Assembly: GCF_030272615.1 (NCBI RefSeq)
Contig: NC_081412.1
Span: 473,478,157 to 473,542,156, forward strand
Reading direction: 5' to 3'
DNA length: 64,000 nucleotides
Source: Cryptomeria japonica
Taxonomy: Eukaryota > Streptophyta > Pinopsida > Cupressales > Cupressaceae
Shown: positions 47,098 to 59,640 of the stretch, piece by piece
How positions within the stretch are numbered: position 1 is the stretch's first letter
Layout of the letters: each line of letters starts with the position of its first letter
The notes under the pieces: generated by a model
Database searches by the model: none
What the model saw: only the letters and a program-made list of their open reading frames with translations
What the model was told of the DNA's origin: nothing
Position numbers and translations under genes: made by a program

Positions 47098-47960
47098 CTA
47101 TGTCACTTCCTGCTTACTTTCAACGATCAACCTGCACAAACCTTGCCCCCTCACCAACTTTGTGGGTTGAATGTCTAAATCGAACTCCTGAATTTTTGAT
47201 ACCCAAGAAGCTCTTTTATTCATTCCTATGTCTTGCTGCGTTAGAATTCCCTTGACAACTGAATGAGGTACATAAATCACCATGTGAGAATGGAGAATAT
47301 AGTACCTAAACTGTTTCATTGCCTTTACGACCGCATATGCTTTCTTTTCCATTATTGAGTATTTAAGTTCATGCTTTTTCAAAGGTACGCTCATGAATGC
47401 TATTGAGACCTCATCATTATTATCATTCTTTTTTAGAAAAAACCCTGACATAGTGTGCTCTAATGCGTAGCAGTAGATGATAAAATCTTTATTGAAATCG
47501 GGATTAACCAAGACAAGTGCCTGACCAATTGCATCTTTTATTGAGGAAAATGCCTTCTTCCACTCCTCGCTCCATTTGACAGATTGTTTCTCACTCATCA
47601 AGTTCATGATATATCTGGTAGTCTCAGAAAAGTCTGGAATGATCCTCCAAAGAAAATTCACCTACCCAAAGAAGGATCTGACAACATTCCTGTTTGATGG
47701 AAAAGTTAATTATTGAATTTCTCTTACCCTTTCAGGATCTATTTTCACCCCTTCTTTGGAGACAATATGACCGAGCAACTTACCCTTTATGACTCCAAAC
47801 ACTGATTTCTTGGGGTTCAAGGATACCCCATGCTCGCGACATCACCGCAACACTCGTTTCAGGTCCCGAATGTGATGTTTTCTATGTTTTGAGAACACTG
47901 TCAAATCATCCGGATATAGAAAAATGATCTTATCCTTTAAGTGGCCAAGGCCTACAGATT
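47098..47960 (-). pseudogene. Ty3/gypsy RT C-half and RNase H, right copy
   Basis: From 47661 down to 47098 the frame is open for 187 codons and covers the RT end (NFLWRIIPDFSE), the RNase H hinge (VKWSEEWKKAFSSIK) and RNase H to QEFDLDIQPTKLVRG. The 47661-47960 part encodes the RT segment with VSKEGVKIDPERV and NPKKSVFGV but is broken by a stop or shift. It is better preserved than the left copy at 3512-4359: the HELKYSIMEKKAYAVVKAMK stretch is intact here. As on the left, it is fused at its 5' end to the peptide pseudogene promoter near 47945. Confidence 0.88.
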
Positions 47961-48039
47961 CCACTCTAATTCCACTTATAAATTGGGTCTCCTCTCCCTG
48001 CTTACATATACAACATTTTCTTTCAATGCTTAAATGAAA

Positions 48040-48252
48040 ATGGCAAAGAAATTGTTTTGCGTGGTGTTAATAATCACATTGGTAGTGGGTATTGCAGAAG
48101 GAGACTATCATCCTCCTGATCCTGATGAGTGTGATGAGTATGTTTAGTGCACAAGTGATGCTAACTGACAGGTATACAACTACCCTAGTGAGGATCCCTT
48201 TATTTGCTACAATATCAGACAATGTGGCTCGAGATTGGAACTTTGCGGTTAA
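48040..48252 (+). pseudogene. Secreted cysteine-rich peptide pseudogene, right copy
   Basis: It is collinear with the left pseudogene (4435-4647). It has the identical TAG (48145-48147) and TGA (48166-48168) and the same altered segment after the signal peptide. The TATA box is at 47977-47983. The GA tract after the terminal TAA is present. The intact paralogue is 13.8 kb downstream on the same strand. Confidence 0.87.
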
Positions 48253-48895
48253 TCCCTAAGAGGGAGAGAGAGAGACTTCATTTTCCTGTTTCTCAGGTTA
48301 ATGTTAATCTTGCCACAGAGAAACACTTAGTTCTCTAGTTGAAATTTCTCAAATAAATAAGTCATTATGTTTTTACTTATGTTTGGAAATTATTATTATC
48401 TTATGTACTAAATGGTAGTGGTGAAATTTATATGTTTTTGTTATTTTAAATTTTATTTTATGTTTATTCACAGAAGAGTGTTTTATATAGATGTAAATAC
48501 TGCTATCATTTATAAAATTAGCTCTCTCTTTATAAGTTCTTTTATTGTATCACTAATCTCATTTTCACATAGTAGTTTTTATCCAATTATTGGGGTATTG
48601 CATAGCAGATCTTTTAAGATGTGTGTTACTCATGGTTCTGATTTTGCTAAGTTCACCACTTGGTTAAATACTAGCAATTTTACGTTTGTGTGCAATAGGT
48701 ATGGCAAAAATGTGTGGAAGGTCAATAATGAATTTTTTTTGCTCTATTATTTGCATATTGAGTGAGAGAGAGAGGGGGGGGGTGATAAGGACACAAAGAT
48801 TGGGGATATAGATAGAGATGGAGATGGAGATGAAGAAGGAGATAAAGATAGGGGATAAAGAGATAGGGGAGAGAGATAGATAGTGATGGAAGAGA
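48253..48895. other. 3' flank of right peptide pseudogene
   Basis: This is non-coding DNA, as at 4648-5290. Confidence 0.5.
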
Positions 48896-48898
48896 CAA

Positions 48899-49015
<117 letters not shown>

Positions 49016-49039
49016 AAATATGATTAAAACAAAACCTCT

Positions 49040-49500
49040 AAATTAGCAAAGATAGAGATAGGGAAAGATATGGGGGTAGAGAGAGATGGAGAGATAATGA
49101 GATACATATAGAATGTGAGATAAATGATGAAACATGGAGATATAGAGATACAAAGGAAAAGAGATATAGATATTGAGGTCTAGGAAGAGGAGAGGGAGAG
49201 GGAGAGGGAGAGGGAGGAAGATGGATGGATATGGAAAGACATTTCTATACAGAGATAGAGAGAGAGAGAGGAAGAAAGAGATGTCATGAAAAAGAGATAG
49301 AGGTAGAGATATATGGGAACGGAAAGGGAGAGAGAGGGATATAGAAAATATAGAAAATGATATATAGACAAGTAAAGAGAGAGGGATATATAGATAGAGA
49401 GGGAGAGGGAGAGGGAGAGGGAGAGGGAGAGATGGGAAGATAGAGAGAGGTAAGGGGCAAGAGTGAGAGATAAAATAGGTGCACTAAAAATTGAAAATGT
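49040..49500. repeat. GA-rich degenerate tract with GGGAGA units, right copy
   Basis: This is the counterpart of 5400-5880, with fewer GGGAGA units near 49398-49430 and an extra set near 49190-49215. Confidence 0.93.
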
Positions 49501-49502
49501 AA

Positions 49503-50234
49503 ACAAATGTGAGATCCAAGAAAGATCCTAAGTCCAACAATTGTAGAGAAAATTATGGTGTGGATGTGTCTACTTTTAAGGAGGATTTTGCAATTTTTAG
49601 CTTTTTAACAAAAAAAAGAAAATTGAATTTTGATATATATAGAACAAGTTATGTGTTCAAACATACACCTATATCTAAATTATAATTAGTTGAACTTCAA
49701 AACTTAATAAAATGAAAAATATTCAACATATCACTATCAAACTAATTGCATGCCCTGGGTATTGATGTTACAAACCAAAATTCAAAAGAATTAATATTTT
49801 ATCATTTATAGAAAAAAAATTATGTGTTTCGGGATACACATCACTCTTAAAAAATGTTGTTTGCTGTAAAAAATCAATAAAATTTTATTCAAACAAATTT
49901 GAAAAAAATATATTTAGAATCTACAAACAAGATGTTAAAAATAACTAGTTTATATCATCTTCAAATTCTTAACGGTTTAAAAGTTATAGGTGTCGAAAAG
50001 TGAAGGTTTTCGTCAAAATATTCATATAAGTGTCAAAAGTGGTCAAAAAGTGGGAACCAGTATTGTGAGTTCACCCAAGGACATCATGCAACCTAATCAC
50101 TACTACATAAAGTAGTTTTCCATAGTTACTCTCTTCATTTGATTACCATATCACCATGAAACCACAACTTCTATCATAAGTTAGGTACAGTATATAGGGC
50201 AATATATATTGTTAGACATCAATGACAATACATA
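49503..50234. other. AT-rich non-coding DNA, right copy
   Basis: It corresponds to 5881-6635. No feature is recognised. Confidence 0.5.
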
Positions 50235-50588
50235 TTTCCCACAATCCATCCATCTTCTTAGATCTAAGAACAGTTTTGAATTGAGTGCCAAAGAAAATCC
50301 CAAATATTCATCCTTGATAGCATGTAGAAAATTTTCCACTGGGTAACATTACCTTAAAGCTATGAGATTTCTACAATCCTCATGCCCTCCCCTACCCAAT
50401 ATCTCTTTTTATTCTATCTCAAATCTGCAACTCAATATCTTTCCTATCTTTGGAATTCTTTTCATCCTGATGATGAATCATAGAATGTGATTTGAAATGT
50501 TGATGGGAAAAAAATACACACAATCAAATCCAAAAAAATTCATAAGAATATTACCTTGCTACTGTTGCCGGTAGTGTTGTACTCTTAT
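50235..50588. other. 354-base stretch present only in the right copy
   Basis: It lies between the pseudogene's 3' flank and the protease remnant and is absent from the left copy. No target duplication or inverted termini are visible, so it is more likely deleted from the left than inserted here. On the minus strand it could be part of the Gypsy pol linker, but I cannot show a domain. Confidence 0.5.
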
Positions 50589-50599
50589 TGTCCTTGTAA

Positions 50600-51240
50600 A
50601 GGTAATAAATGTATTTTTTGATAGCATCCTTCTCAAAAGTATAAGTGTCATTTCTTCCATCATTTATGGCTTTCCCATAAAATTACCAAGGTCTACCCAA
50701 GTACACATGATACGCATCCATGGAGATGATATCACACATGACGATATCCATATACCTTCCTATTTAAAATTCTACTAAGACTTGTTCATATACTAACAAA
50801 TGATGTCCTTTTTGTAGTTAAGAAACCTTATATGGGGTAGGATGTTTAGTTTTGTTCAAGCCTAGTTTATTCACCATGTTCATAGCCACGATATTATCAA
50901 TAATACCATTGTATAATAAGTTTACAACAATTACCTTTAGCTTTGTGCATTGTCTAGAGTAATGATCTTCTTTGTATTGGTTCCTAACTCTCATTTGGTG
51001 AATTCAAAAATACTCTTTTGAACAAAAATGAGTCTAGTATCTTAGGTTCCTCATTATGATTAGATGGTGATCCAACACTCTCTTTATCTACTGGCACAAT
51101 CTAATTGTTTTATTTAGGCCTTGTACATCCTTCTTTTAGAAACTTAAGAAACTCCAAAATTTTATTACTAGCATACTCGTTGCACTTAAAATATTTATTA
51201 GTGAAACCCCTTCCTCTTCCTTGATAATTGCCTCTTCCAA
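50600..51240 (-). pseudogene. Ty3/gypsy zinc-knuckle and protease fragment, right copy
   Basis: It is the same degenerate protease as 6645-7290 (VAMNMVNKLGLKKTKHP, YHVYLGRPW). Here it is still joined on its upstream side to the gag at 51240-52060. Confidence 0.7.
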
Positions 51241-52060
51241 ATGATCTTCCTCCTCTATTTTGATAGCCTCATCTTTCTCTATTGACTAGTCCATTGGTAC
51301 TACTAGTCCCTTGATATTGTTGATGTTGCTGTCCTATACCTCTATAGCCTCTTCCTCTACATTTTAAATGTTTATTTTTCTTCCTCACGAGCTTCTCTTT
51401 ATCTTTAATACCAAATTGATAGGGTTCCTCAAGTGATCAAGGGGACCCTAAACTTATTTCATCTTGCAAACTATTTCTCAATCCATTAAGGTATCTTGCT
51501 ACCTTCTCCATATCTTCTTCACTATGGCATAATCTAATCACTAGTTTGTAAAATTTTTCCATATATTCTTTAAATGACATCTCCTTTTCCTTCATATTTT
51601 TAGTCTTCTCAATAGATTTGTATGGTAATATGCTAGAAGGAACTTAGTGTATAGTTTATCAATTATCCTATCCCAAGAAGTGATCTTTTCTTTATTATTT
51701 TTCCTTTATAATAAACATAATCCCACTATATAGCAGTGTGGCCTTGGAGCCTTGTACATGCAAACTTAACTATTCTCTTTTGCAACTCCTTTGCATTGAA
51801 ATTACTTCTCAATATCATTGATCAAATTAAACAATTTCTCTCCATTGAGGCTTCTTGAATAGGTATGAACCTCAATTATTAGTTTGGCTCCAACAACTAT
51901 GGTTTCTTTGAGTACAGTGTTTTTTAAATACCTTCTAACTTTGCCAGTGTATTATTAATTATTTAAGGATCCTCTTCTTCCTCGGCGTCACTAACATCAT
52001 TCGCTACAATTCCTCTTCTTATGGTTGCTCCATGACATCCATTGTTACCAGCAGGTTCTT
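51240..52060 (-). pseudogene. Ty3/gypsy gag, degenerate
   Basis: From 52060 down the minus strand gives FACTRLQGHTAI.WDYV, then the KEKEMSFKEYMEKFYKLVIRL segment, then EEDMEKVARYLNGLRNSLQDEISLGSP, then a basic region (KEKLVRKKNKHLKCRGRGYRG) and a Gly/Arg-rich run into the zinc-knuckle fragment. This is the standard Retrotrans_gag layout. Stops and frameshifts are scattered through it. The left copy lacks this part because of a deletion across TTCCAAAT. The gag-protease continuity here shows that the right copy preserves the older arrangement. Confidence 0.82.
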
Positions 52061-52600
52061 CAACAACTCCAAAATCCTTTCTTCATGTCTTCTTTTACCA
52101 CCTCCTCTAGCACATCCTTTGTGCATTATTCATGGTGGCATTCTATCCGATTTCCACACTCCCAATTTATTGTAATTTTTATATAAAAAATATGTTGGCA
52201 ATCTATTGCCAAAAAAATAAAAACTATATTTGTCCATAATGGCAATAAGAATTCCATACTTTAACAGAGCAACATAGTGTAATAGTTCTTTATCAAACTT
52301 GACACTGTCCATAAACCAAATGGACACAAAGAAGGATTTTATTTGTGAATAATATGATAAATTGATTACAAATAATCAGCTACTAGCCTTTTCTCAGGTG
52401 ACCCAAACAAGGTTAGAGCCATCCCCTACTCATCACTCCAGATTCCACCCAATCCAACAATGAATTGATGTCACTTCTTTCTAGCCAAGTCTTCTTCAAA
52501 GTGCTATGTTATTTTTTTTCTTTGTCAATCCAAGACTTATCTCTTTTGAATTGTTGCCATTTTTTCCCCCAATGTCCCTAATTGCCACCAACATAAACTC
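52061..52600 (-). other. Possible Gypsy 5' end (gag start or LTR remnant)
   Basis: This block is upstream of the gag on the minus strand. It contains TTGATTACAAA-type sequence seen in the LTR remnant near 3040. No clear LTR end or primer site can be placed. Confidence 0.3.
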
Positions 52601-55600
52601 CCAAGAAGGAACTAATTGAATAACAAGAGTCATCATGTCAACTAAGGAAGACGAAAAACAAACCAACTCAAAACACCTCTACAAGTCAAAAATTTAATAA
52701 TCTACCAAAACCAAACAAAGGAAACAAGAAAAAGAGGGCCAATGCCCTGACATCAATTTTTCTTTGTATTAAGTTTTTCTTTTAATTATGAATCTACTTT
52801 TGAAATCCCATTTGTTAAATTTTCCTATTATTGTCTTACATTATCTTGAGAATTTACTTTGTATTATAATCTTGCTTTACAATTTCTTATGCATTGCCAT
52901 CTATTGTATCTTGCAAATCTGATTTGAATTGATTTTTTGTCTATCGTTTTCCCGTTAATTACCTTTGGTTTTAACTACAATTTTTCTCTTTTGGCTATTC
53001 TTATTTACTTGTCACTTCAATTTTTTGGTTGATAGATCAACCTTGTTGTCTCCTTTGGTCTCTCTTTTTCTATGTTGCTGGAAATTTTATTTATGGTGTA
53101 TCTCTCTTAAAATTTTATTCATCTTTGGCTCCTAATGGACCTTCATCTCTATTTGTATTCAAAATATTTTTTCCCTTCAACATTGAACTAATTCTTTCAC
53201 TCTTGCTTGTTTCTCTTGTTTGATTTTATCTCTTCTACTTATTTTTCTTCTTGTTTTTGTTGTTGCCATGATCAGTGCATATTGTATGATGGAGTATTAT
53301 TTTTTTACATCTCCTAGTGATTGTATCATTGTTTTATTTGCTAACTAGGATTGCTATTACTCTATACCAAGATATCTATATGCTTCATAATTATTTCCTC
53401 ATTAACCCTTGCCTGTCTAGAGTTAACCATATTTTTACAACAAATGGATCACTCATATTTTTAACAACACTATATTTCTTTCCAAAAAATCTCTGAAAAG
53501 TAGGTGCTCAGACATTGTGGTTCTAGAGGTTAAAATCAAGAATTGTAAAGTTAAAATTTGTAAAATTTATTTGTTTTATTTCTATAATTTTGTTTCAGAG
53601 TTTCACTTCATTATTTATTTATTAAATTGGCAACTGTTGGTTTTGTTGGATTAGTTCTTTATCATCTTTATATCAACAAGCATGGAATGCACCCATATTC
53701 ATCGCAGACATGAACCTTCATAATATTGAAGTAATTTGAGCCCATTTGTCTTGGCAAGTCATGACCAAGACTGCAAAGGATCTTATTAAACCACTTCATA
53801 CAATCATGGATCAAGAAACTTCCATTGGATTCCCTCTATTGTGTCACTCGATCGTGTCATACCTAGCTTCGTGTTTGCCAATTAAGCCCTTCTTTCTATA
53901 CTTCTCTCCTAGGGAAGGTCATATATAGTTGTTATGTAAAATATGAATTTATTTAAGGATTGTCTCAAAGTTTTTGAATTTGATTAGTTGATGAACTTTT
54001 TTGTCAATGTTAAATTGCAGTCATAGAAGATCTCCAAGACATGGCATACCAAAAATAAATGATAGGATTGATTTTCGTTCACATACTTGTGTAGCGGACT
54101 TTTCACAAGGATAATTTTAATAAAGCATTGTATAATTAAGCATAAATTTAATGAAGCATTGCATAATTAAGTATAATTTCATTGAAGATTTATATAATTA
54201 AATATTAAAAGAGAATATGCAATTAGAATGAAAACAAAATCAAACAAGATTGACAGACACCTAATGAAAGTAATGTGAACGAAGAGTGAGCAATGGTAGG
54301 TTGCATGTCACCATCCTAGTCTACTATTAACTTCAAATTTGAATAGGGTTGCATGGATGTGGAGTTTCATTTACAACCACAATTACTAGACTTTAACTAT
54401 CTCACTAATTGAGAATTTTTGCAATTGTTTTTTTGCAAATCAACAATATATTTCTTTTTAATAAAATTCAAGAGCTTTAGCTTTAAAAAATAGGTCTGTT
54501 ACATAAAATAGGATAGTGCATAAAAACAGAACCACGAGTTTCCATAAAGCCACTCATCAAGTGGAGCAAAACGAGGTTATGCCAAAGAATATCTTTACGG
54601 GCTTCATGAGTGTACACAGTCAGGACACTTACAAAATGTCAAAGACCTTAAAAAGCATGCTTAAATTCAGACACCATTATAAACATATATGATAGACATG
54701 CATGTTCTACGATGTCGTCATCATAAGATAAACAAGAGCTGAAATTTCAAATTGTTTGCTGATTTTAGCATTTCCCATCAAAAATGGGATTTCTACTTTT
54801 ATCCTATGATAGGTCCCTATCATTTTAGAGTCTGAGGGGTAAGGTAGTACATTAGGGCATTGCAATCCAAAGTTTAGCCTTGTGCTGAAATTCACCAATA
54901 GGCTTATCTGTTGTGTATTTGTGAGTTCTAGCATGCTCCAAATGATACAGTGTTGCTTCTAGGATAAGTCACTTGATAGGATCATATACAAACATTAGAT
55001 CAAAGGCTTAGAGATAAGCTACTGGAATTTATTGGTTTTTAGCAATTGGTGCATGCAAGCTTTGTGTTTTTGATGTAGTCATGCGTGTGTAGTGTACATT
55101 CTCCTAGGAAAAGAGTTTAAGTTTAATATTTACTATTTTTTGCAGCAAAATGATGGAAACTGCCAGCAAGCTTATTGATGACTCTAATCAAGGGTTCAAT
55201 TCAAAATACATAAGGATATTATTGGTCATGCCTTCCTTCACTCCATTAGAATTCAGTGTCATTGAATATAGGATTAGCAACAATTGCTTGGTTTATGTGA
55301 GAATGAACTTGGCTTGTGTCAACTCCTCATGAATTAAACTCAATATTACCTCTAGTCCTACTGACAAAAGGGGGATTAGTTGAGGACAGGTGCATGATGA
55401 AACAAGAAATTTCAACCATGCTTGAATTTATCGTTGAGTGCATGATTAAAAATGGCTTCAAGAAAGGTGAGAATACAAACATTTTTCTAAGACAAAAGTT
55501 AGTTCTTAATTGGTTCCTCCCATGATGTGTAATGTTAGGGTTTCTTTGATGGATCATATCTCGTATTCTAAATATTTTCTAATAATCAAACCTTATATAG

Positions 55601-56410
55601 TTCTTTTCCATATTTACTTTGAACTGCATTTGTCATGTTGGAATCCTTGTTCCCTCTTGTAAACTCTTATTGGTTTGATTGATTCAAAATACCACAACTT
55701 ATATTCATAGTACCCCTCTTGACTAATTGCAAATTTGTGAGTCAATCTAATGATTCTTCTCAAGTTAATTGCTCGCATTACTTACCCAAATGTTCTAAAT
55801 CTTATAATTTTGTGTGATCTGAATGGAATGTTGCAAAGAATGCAAATATTTGTCTTGATAGATTCCATTCACACACTACTACCTAAGCCTTATCATTGTA
55901 CTCAATATCAGTGATAAAATAGGAGTTTGCAAGTTAGAGCTGACTAGATAAAGCCATTCTTTAAGACTGAAATGAACGTATTTCTGGAGCACCCTTCACA
56001 TACTAAAGATATTCTATTCAGCCTCTTCTTTTCTAATTGGGATCCCCTTTAATATTTTTATGCTCTTTAAACTCCAAAAATGTAGACTACTTAAATGTAA
56101 AAAATCAGTGGGAATTGATAAAAACCTCCTATCTCTATTCAACGATTCACCCAGTCGCACTTGTGTCATAAAGGTGTGGCTTACTTTCATTTGGACCACG
56201 TTAATCATATTGATTAGCCTTCAATAACAAGGCTATACAAATTCATAAAATGACTAAAACAAATGACCCAAGCCCAAGTGCCTGAAATGAAAATATGGGA
56301 CATTTAGATAGTAGGCATTGGTAAGTGCGCTCATTCAAAGCAATTAGGCTTTATGACTGACAACTATCCAAGCTAGGACTGAATTACTTTTGTAATGGAC
56401 AATAAAAATG
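52601..56410. other. Unassigned T-rich and AT-rich DNA
   Basis: No supported gene is present. Short frames at 53029-53223, 53746-53928, 54707-54934, 55150-55332 and 55316-55525 lack recognisable motifs. A TTTTTTGCAG acceptor-like sequence precedes the frame at 55150, which is not enough to call an exon. Confidence 0.4.
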
Positions 56411-56545
56411 TGTAACCTAAGGGCTCTTTAGAACAACAAATTAAATAAATGCATTTCTTGTAACCTAATGGCTCTTTAAAACAACAAATTAAATAAAAGC
56501 ATTTCTTGTAACCTAAGGGCTCCGTAAAAGAACAAATTAATGAAA
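56411..56545. repeat. 48-base tandem repeat, 2.8 copies
   Basis: TGTAACCTAAGGGCTCTTTA starts units at 56411, 56459 and 56507. The third unit is partial and diverged. Confidence 0.9.
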
Positions 56546-57737
56546 GAGAAGCATGAAAAAATACTGTCTATTATTTCTTGGAACACTTATTACTATTAAT
56601 TTTTAATGCAACTTCATTCATGTATGTAGCAAGATCCTCCAAATACTGACGATCTCGTTCATCTTACCTGATTTTATATTGAAATGACCTTTACAAAATG
56701 ACATTACAGGTAATACCCTAATTCATCCATTGTCGGAAGGTGGTCCTCCATTGGCCTGATTTTGTTTCTTTCCAAAAGACCTAAGTTTCTTGAATTCCAA
56801 TGATTTTTGTTTACATAGGTTTGGAAAAAATAAACTGCAAAATTGCTAAACATTAATCTACCTTATAATTTGAGGCTCTAGTAGAATAGAGGCGATATAA
56901 TTTTGTGGATAATATACAGAAAAACAACCTATCCCATCATAACTTGTGTAGCATTTTCAAGACTCAAAACAAGTAAATAAATTATAGAAATCAAAAGATA
57001 AGGTGGTCTGGGCAGCATGAAAATCGGAAAACACAAAAAAAATTTCAACTCATCTTGACTCGAATCACAAGTTTACAAATTATATATTTAACTTGCCTGC
57101 TTGAATATTCAATTTTGGAATGAAAGAGAACATATACATTTTATGTGCCTGGGAATGCTTAGGATGAGGCCAAGTCTGGTTCGCTAGCCTACTCAATAAT
57201 AGTAGGGAGACCATAATGATATACATGCGAACAACTTCTCTACTTGCAGGGAGACCTGTAAGCCATTTACTCAAATTCAAGGCAATCCATGGATATATAG
57301 AAGCTCGAAAGTTACCTTATTTAATTCTTGTTAGCCATATGAAAATTAACCGTACAACACACTGACAAGAGACAAGTACTCTGGAAATTTCTCACTAGCC
57401 CAATCATGTCACAAAAATTTATTATTTACTAGCGGTTGCACGTTTTATTTTTGTGCAACGGGAAGCCGATAGGTGGTCAAGCATGCAAGAATAAGGGCGT
57501 GGGTAGTGATTTCGTAACATACAACAAAAAGCTTCTGAACTTTACAAAAACAAAATCTACAATAACAATTAGCATTAACAAAACTTTTTTTAAAAATGAA
57601 CATAGATATCAATTGTCAATTGCAATTATTGTATATTTTATGATTGCTTATATATATGCCAAAATATAAGACTCTTTAGATATGTTTTGCTTAAATGTTC
57701 AACCATATGCTACTAGATCTTCATGACTCATTACTCT
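56546..57737. other. Unassigned DNA
   Basis: No gene is supported. Two short frames (57080-57280, 57436-57669) show no domain. This is the right end of the 6.5-kb stretch missing from the left copy. Confidence 0.4.
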
Positions 57738-57745
57738 TTCCAAAT

Positions 57746-59640
57746 ATTATGTCAATTTAACAAATCTCTTTGCAGATCACACTGTTCATCCATTTTCAAT
57801 AGCATATGAATTTTGAAGACTAACAAATCTAACTCTCAGTTGTGCAACTATAGTGCTTACCTATTCAGAAAACATCTAATTGTGGATGATGCTTTTTACT
57901 ATTCGACATTTGTTTATCAATGTTATCATATTTCTAAATTGTATGCATATTAATCAACAATGAGCAGTCATAAACAAGATTTGGGCAACAAAAATGATGA
58001 ATTGTGCTTCAACAGCAATGGTTTTTAATGAGATCTTCAAACTACAGTTCCAACATCAGTGGGATTTTGTACGTATATATTTCATAAACGCTGAGATTTA
58101 GTGACTTACTGTCACCAATATTTCTGCTATATCTCAAAATTTAATTCATTGTTCAGAAGATACCAGTCAAATTTCAAGTGTGTACATCTTCCCTACTTAA
58201 TATAGATTTAGATGATATGCATAGAAAGTATCAGTGCACAATAATTTTATAAGAACATGGTTTGCTCTTGGTGATGGTAATCACTTGATGAATTTATTGG
58301 AAAAAATTTCAAACAGTACAATTGTTATTGATTGTTGGTAGACTACAAAAATGTAAGCGTAATAACTTGTTTGTCTATAGAAAAGCATGTAATGTCTATT
58401 TGGCATTCATAAGCCAAGTAATGCTGAGAATTCCAAAGAATTTCCCATTGTAAATGGACAGATTTTGCAATCTATTTGTTTGAAAAAATGGTTTGGGTTA
58501 TAAGCATCTCAATTTGTTTGAAAAATGGTGCTGGTTAGGCCTTTTTTTAAGAAATCTTGGTTGTGGTTTGATTGTGAGAATGATGACTTTCAATGAGTGT
58601 GAGGCCAACACATTTTCTAGAACCCAACAAATACAATTTTCTTGAATATTTTGGAAATTGCGATTCAAAATGCCAATGAATAGTTGGATTTGGTAACATT
58701 GGAATCCTTTTGCCCAATTGTTGATCTGTTATCTAAATCTTAATGAATAGTTTCATCAACGTAAATTTTATTCCTTATCTACCGAATTGGGTGTCAACCG
58801 AAAAGCTTTGTTATGCTTCAGCCAATCACTCAATACAATGCTAAAGTCTGAAAATGTAAAAGGAGCCCATAGCGTGAAAACTTGTGAAGGAAACATAAGT
58901 TGTTGTTCACGTTAGAAGAAATTAGTGACAAATGTGTGGAAAGGCAAGAAAGAAAATATTGTTTGAAATAGAAACAGACCAAAGAAATATAGCTACGCAG
59001 TAGGGAAAGATGATCTCCAATGTGGATGGGAGAAATACAGAAAGTCATGACGGAGGTAAAATAAAAATAGTGCTGGTAAAAAAATTAGTGAAACAGAGAA
59101 GCGTATTAGACAATCCCTAATTAATAAGGGTTTGGTACACCCTTAAAATAAAGGGGGTTCTATCATTACATGTTATCTACAAGTGATCTTTAAGAGTACT
59201 ATTGGTGATACTTGACAAATCCTAAACATACACAACATCATTTAGCAAAGCCTTAAAAAACACAATTTTGTATGATGATAGAGATTGTAAGGTTGTGCAA
59301 CTATAATATAATTATCATGGGTCTTTGTGTCAGGGAATAATCAGAATTGGTTCCCAAATTGAAACACAAAATGTCCACACAAGGTTTTCTACGAGATAGG
59401 GTTATATTTGTATCTTTGTTGCATAGTTCATGTGACAAGAATAGACTAAGCAACATGAATAATTCTATGTAAAAATAACATAAATTTTTCTTTCAAGGAG
59501 GTATAACGAATTTGTTAAGATAAGTTAAATAGCACTTGTAGGAGACATGGAGACGTTAACAAATTGAGAATTATTGATGTGGGTGTTTCTTTGTTGTTGT
59601 GCATCTATTTTTTGGTTGCAGGGTTTAGGTGAAAATAGAA
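57746..59640. other. Unassigned repeat-derived DNA, right copy
   Basis: It corresponds to 7292-9180. No gene is recognised. Confidence 0.45.
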
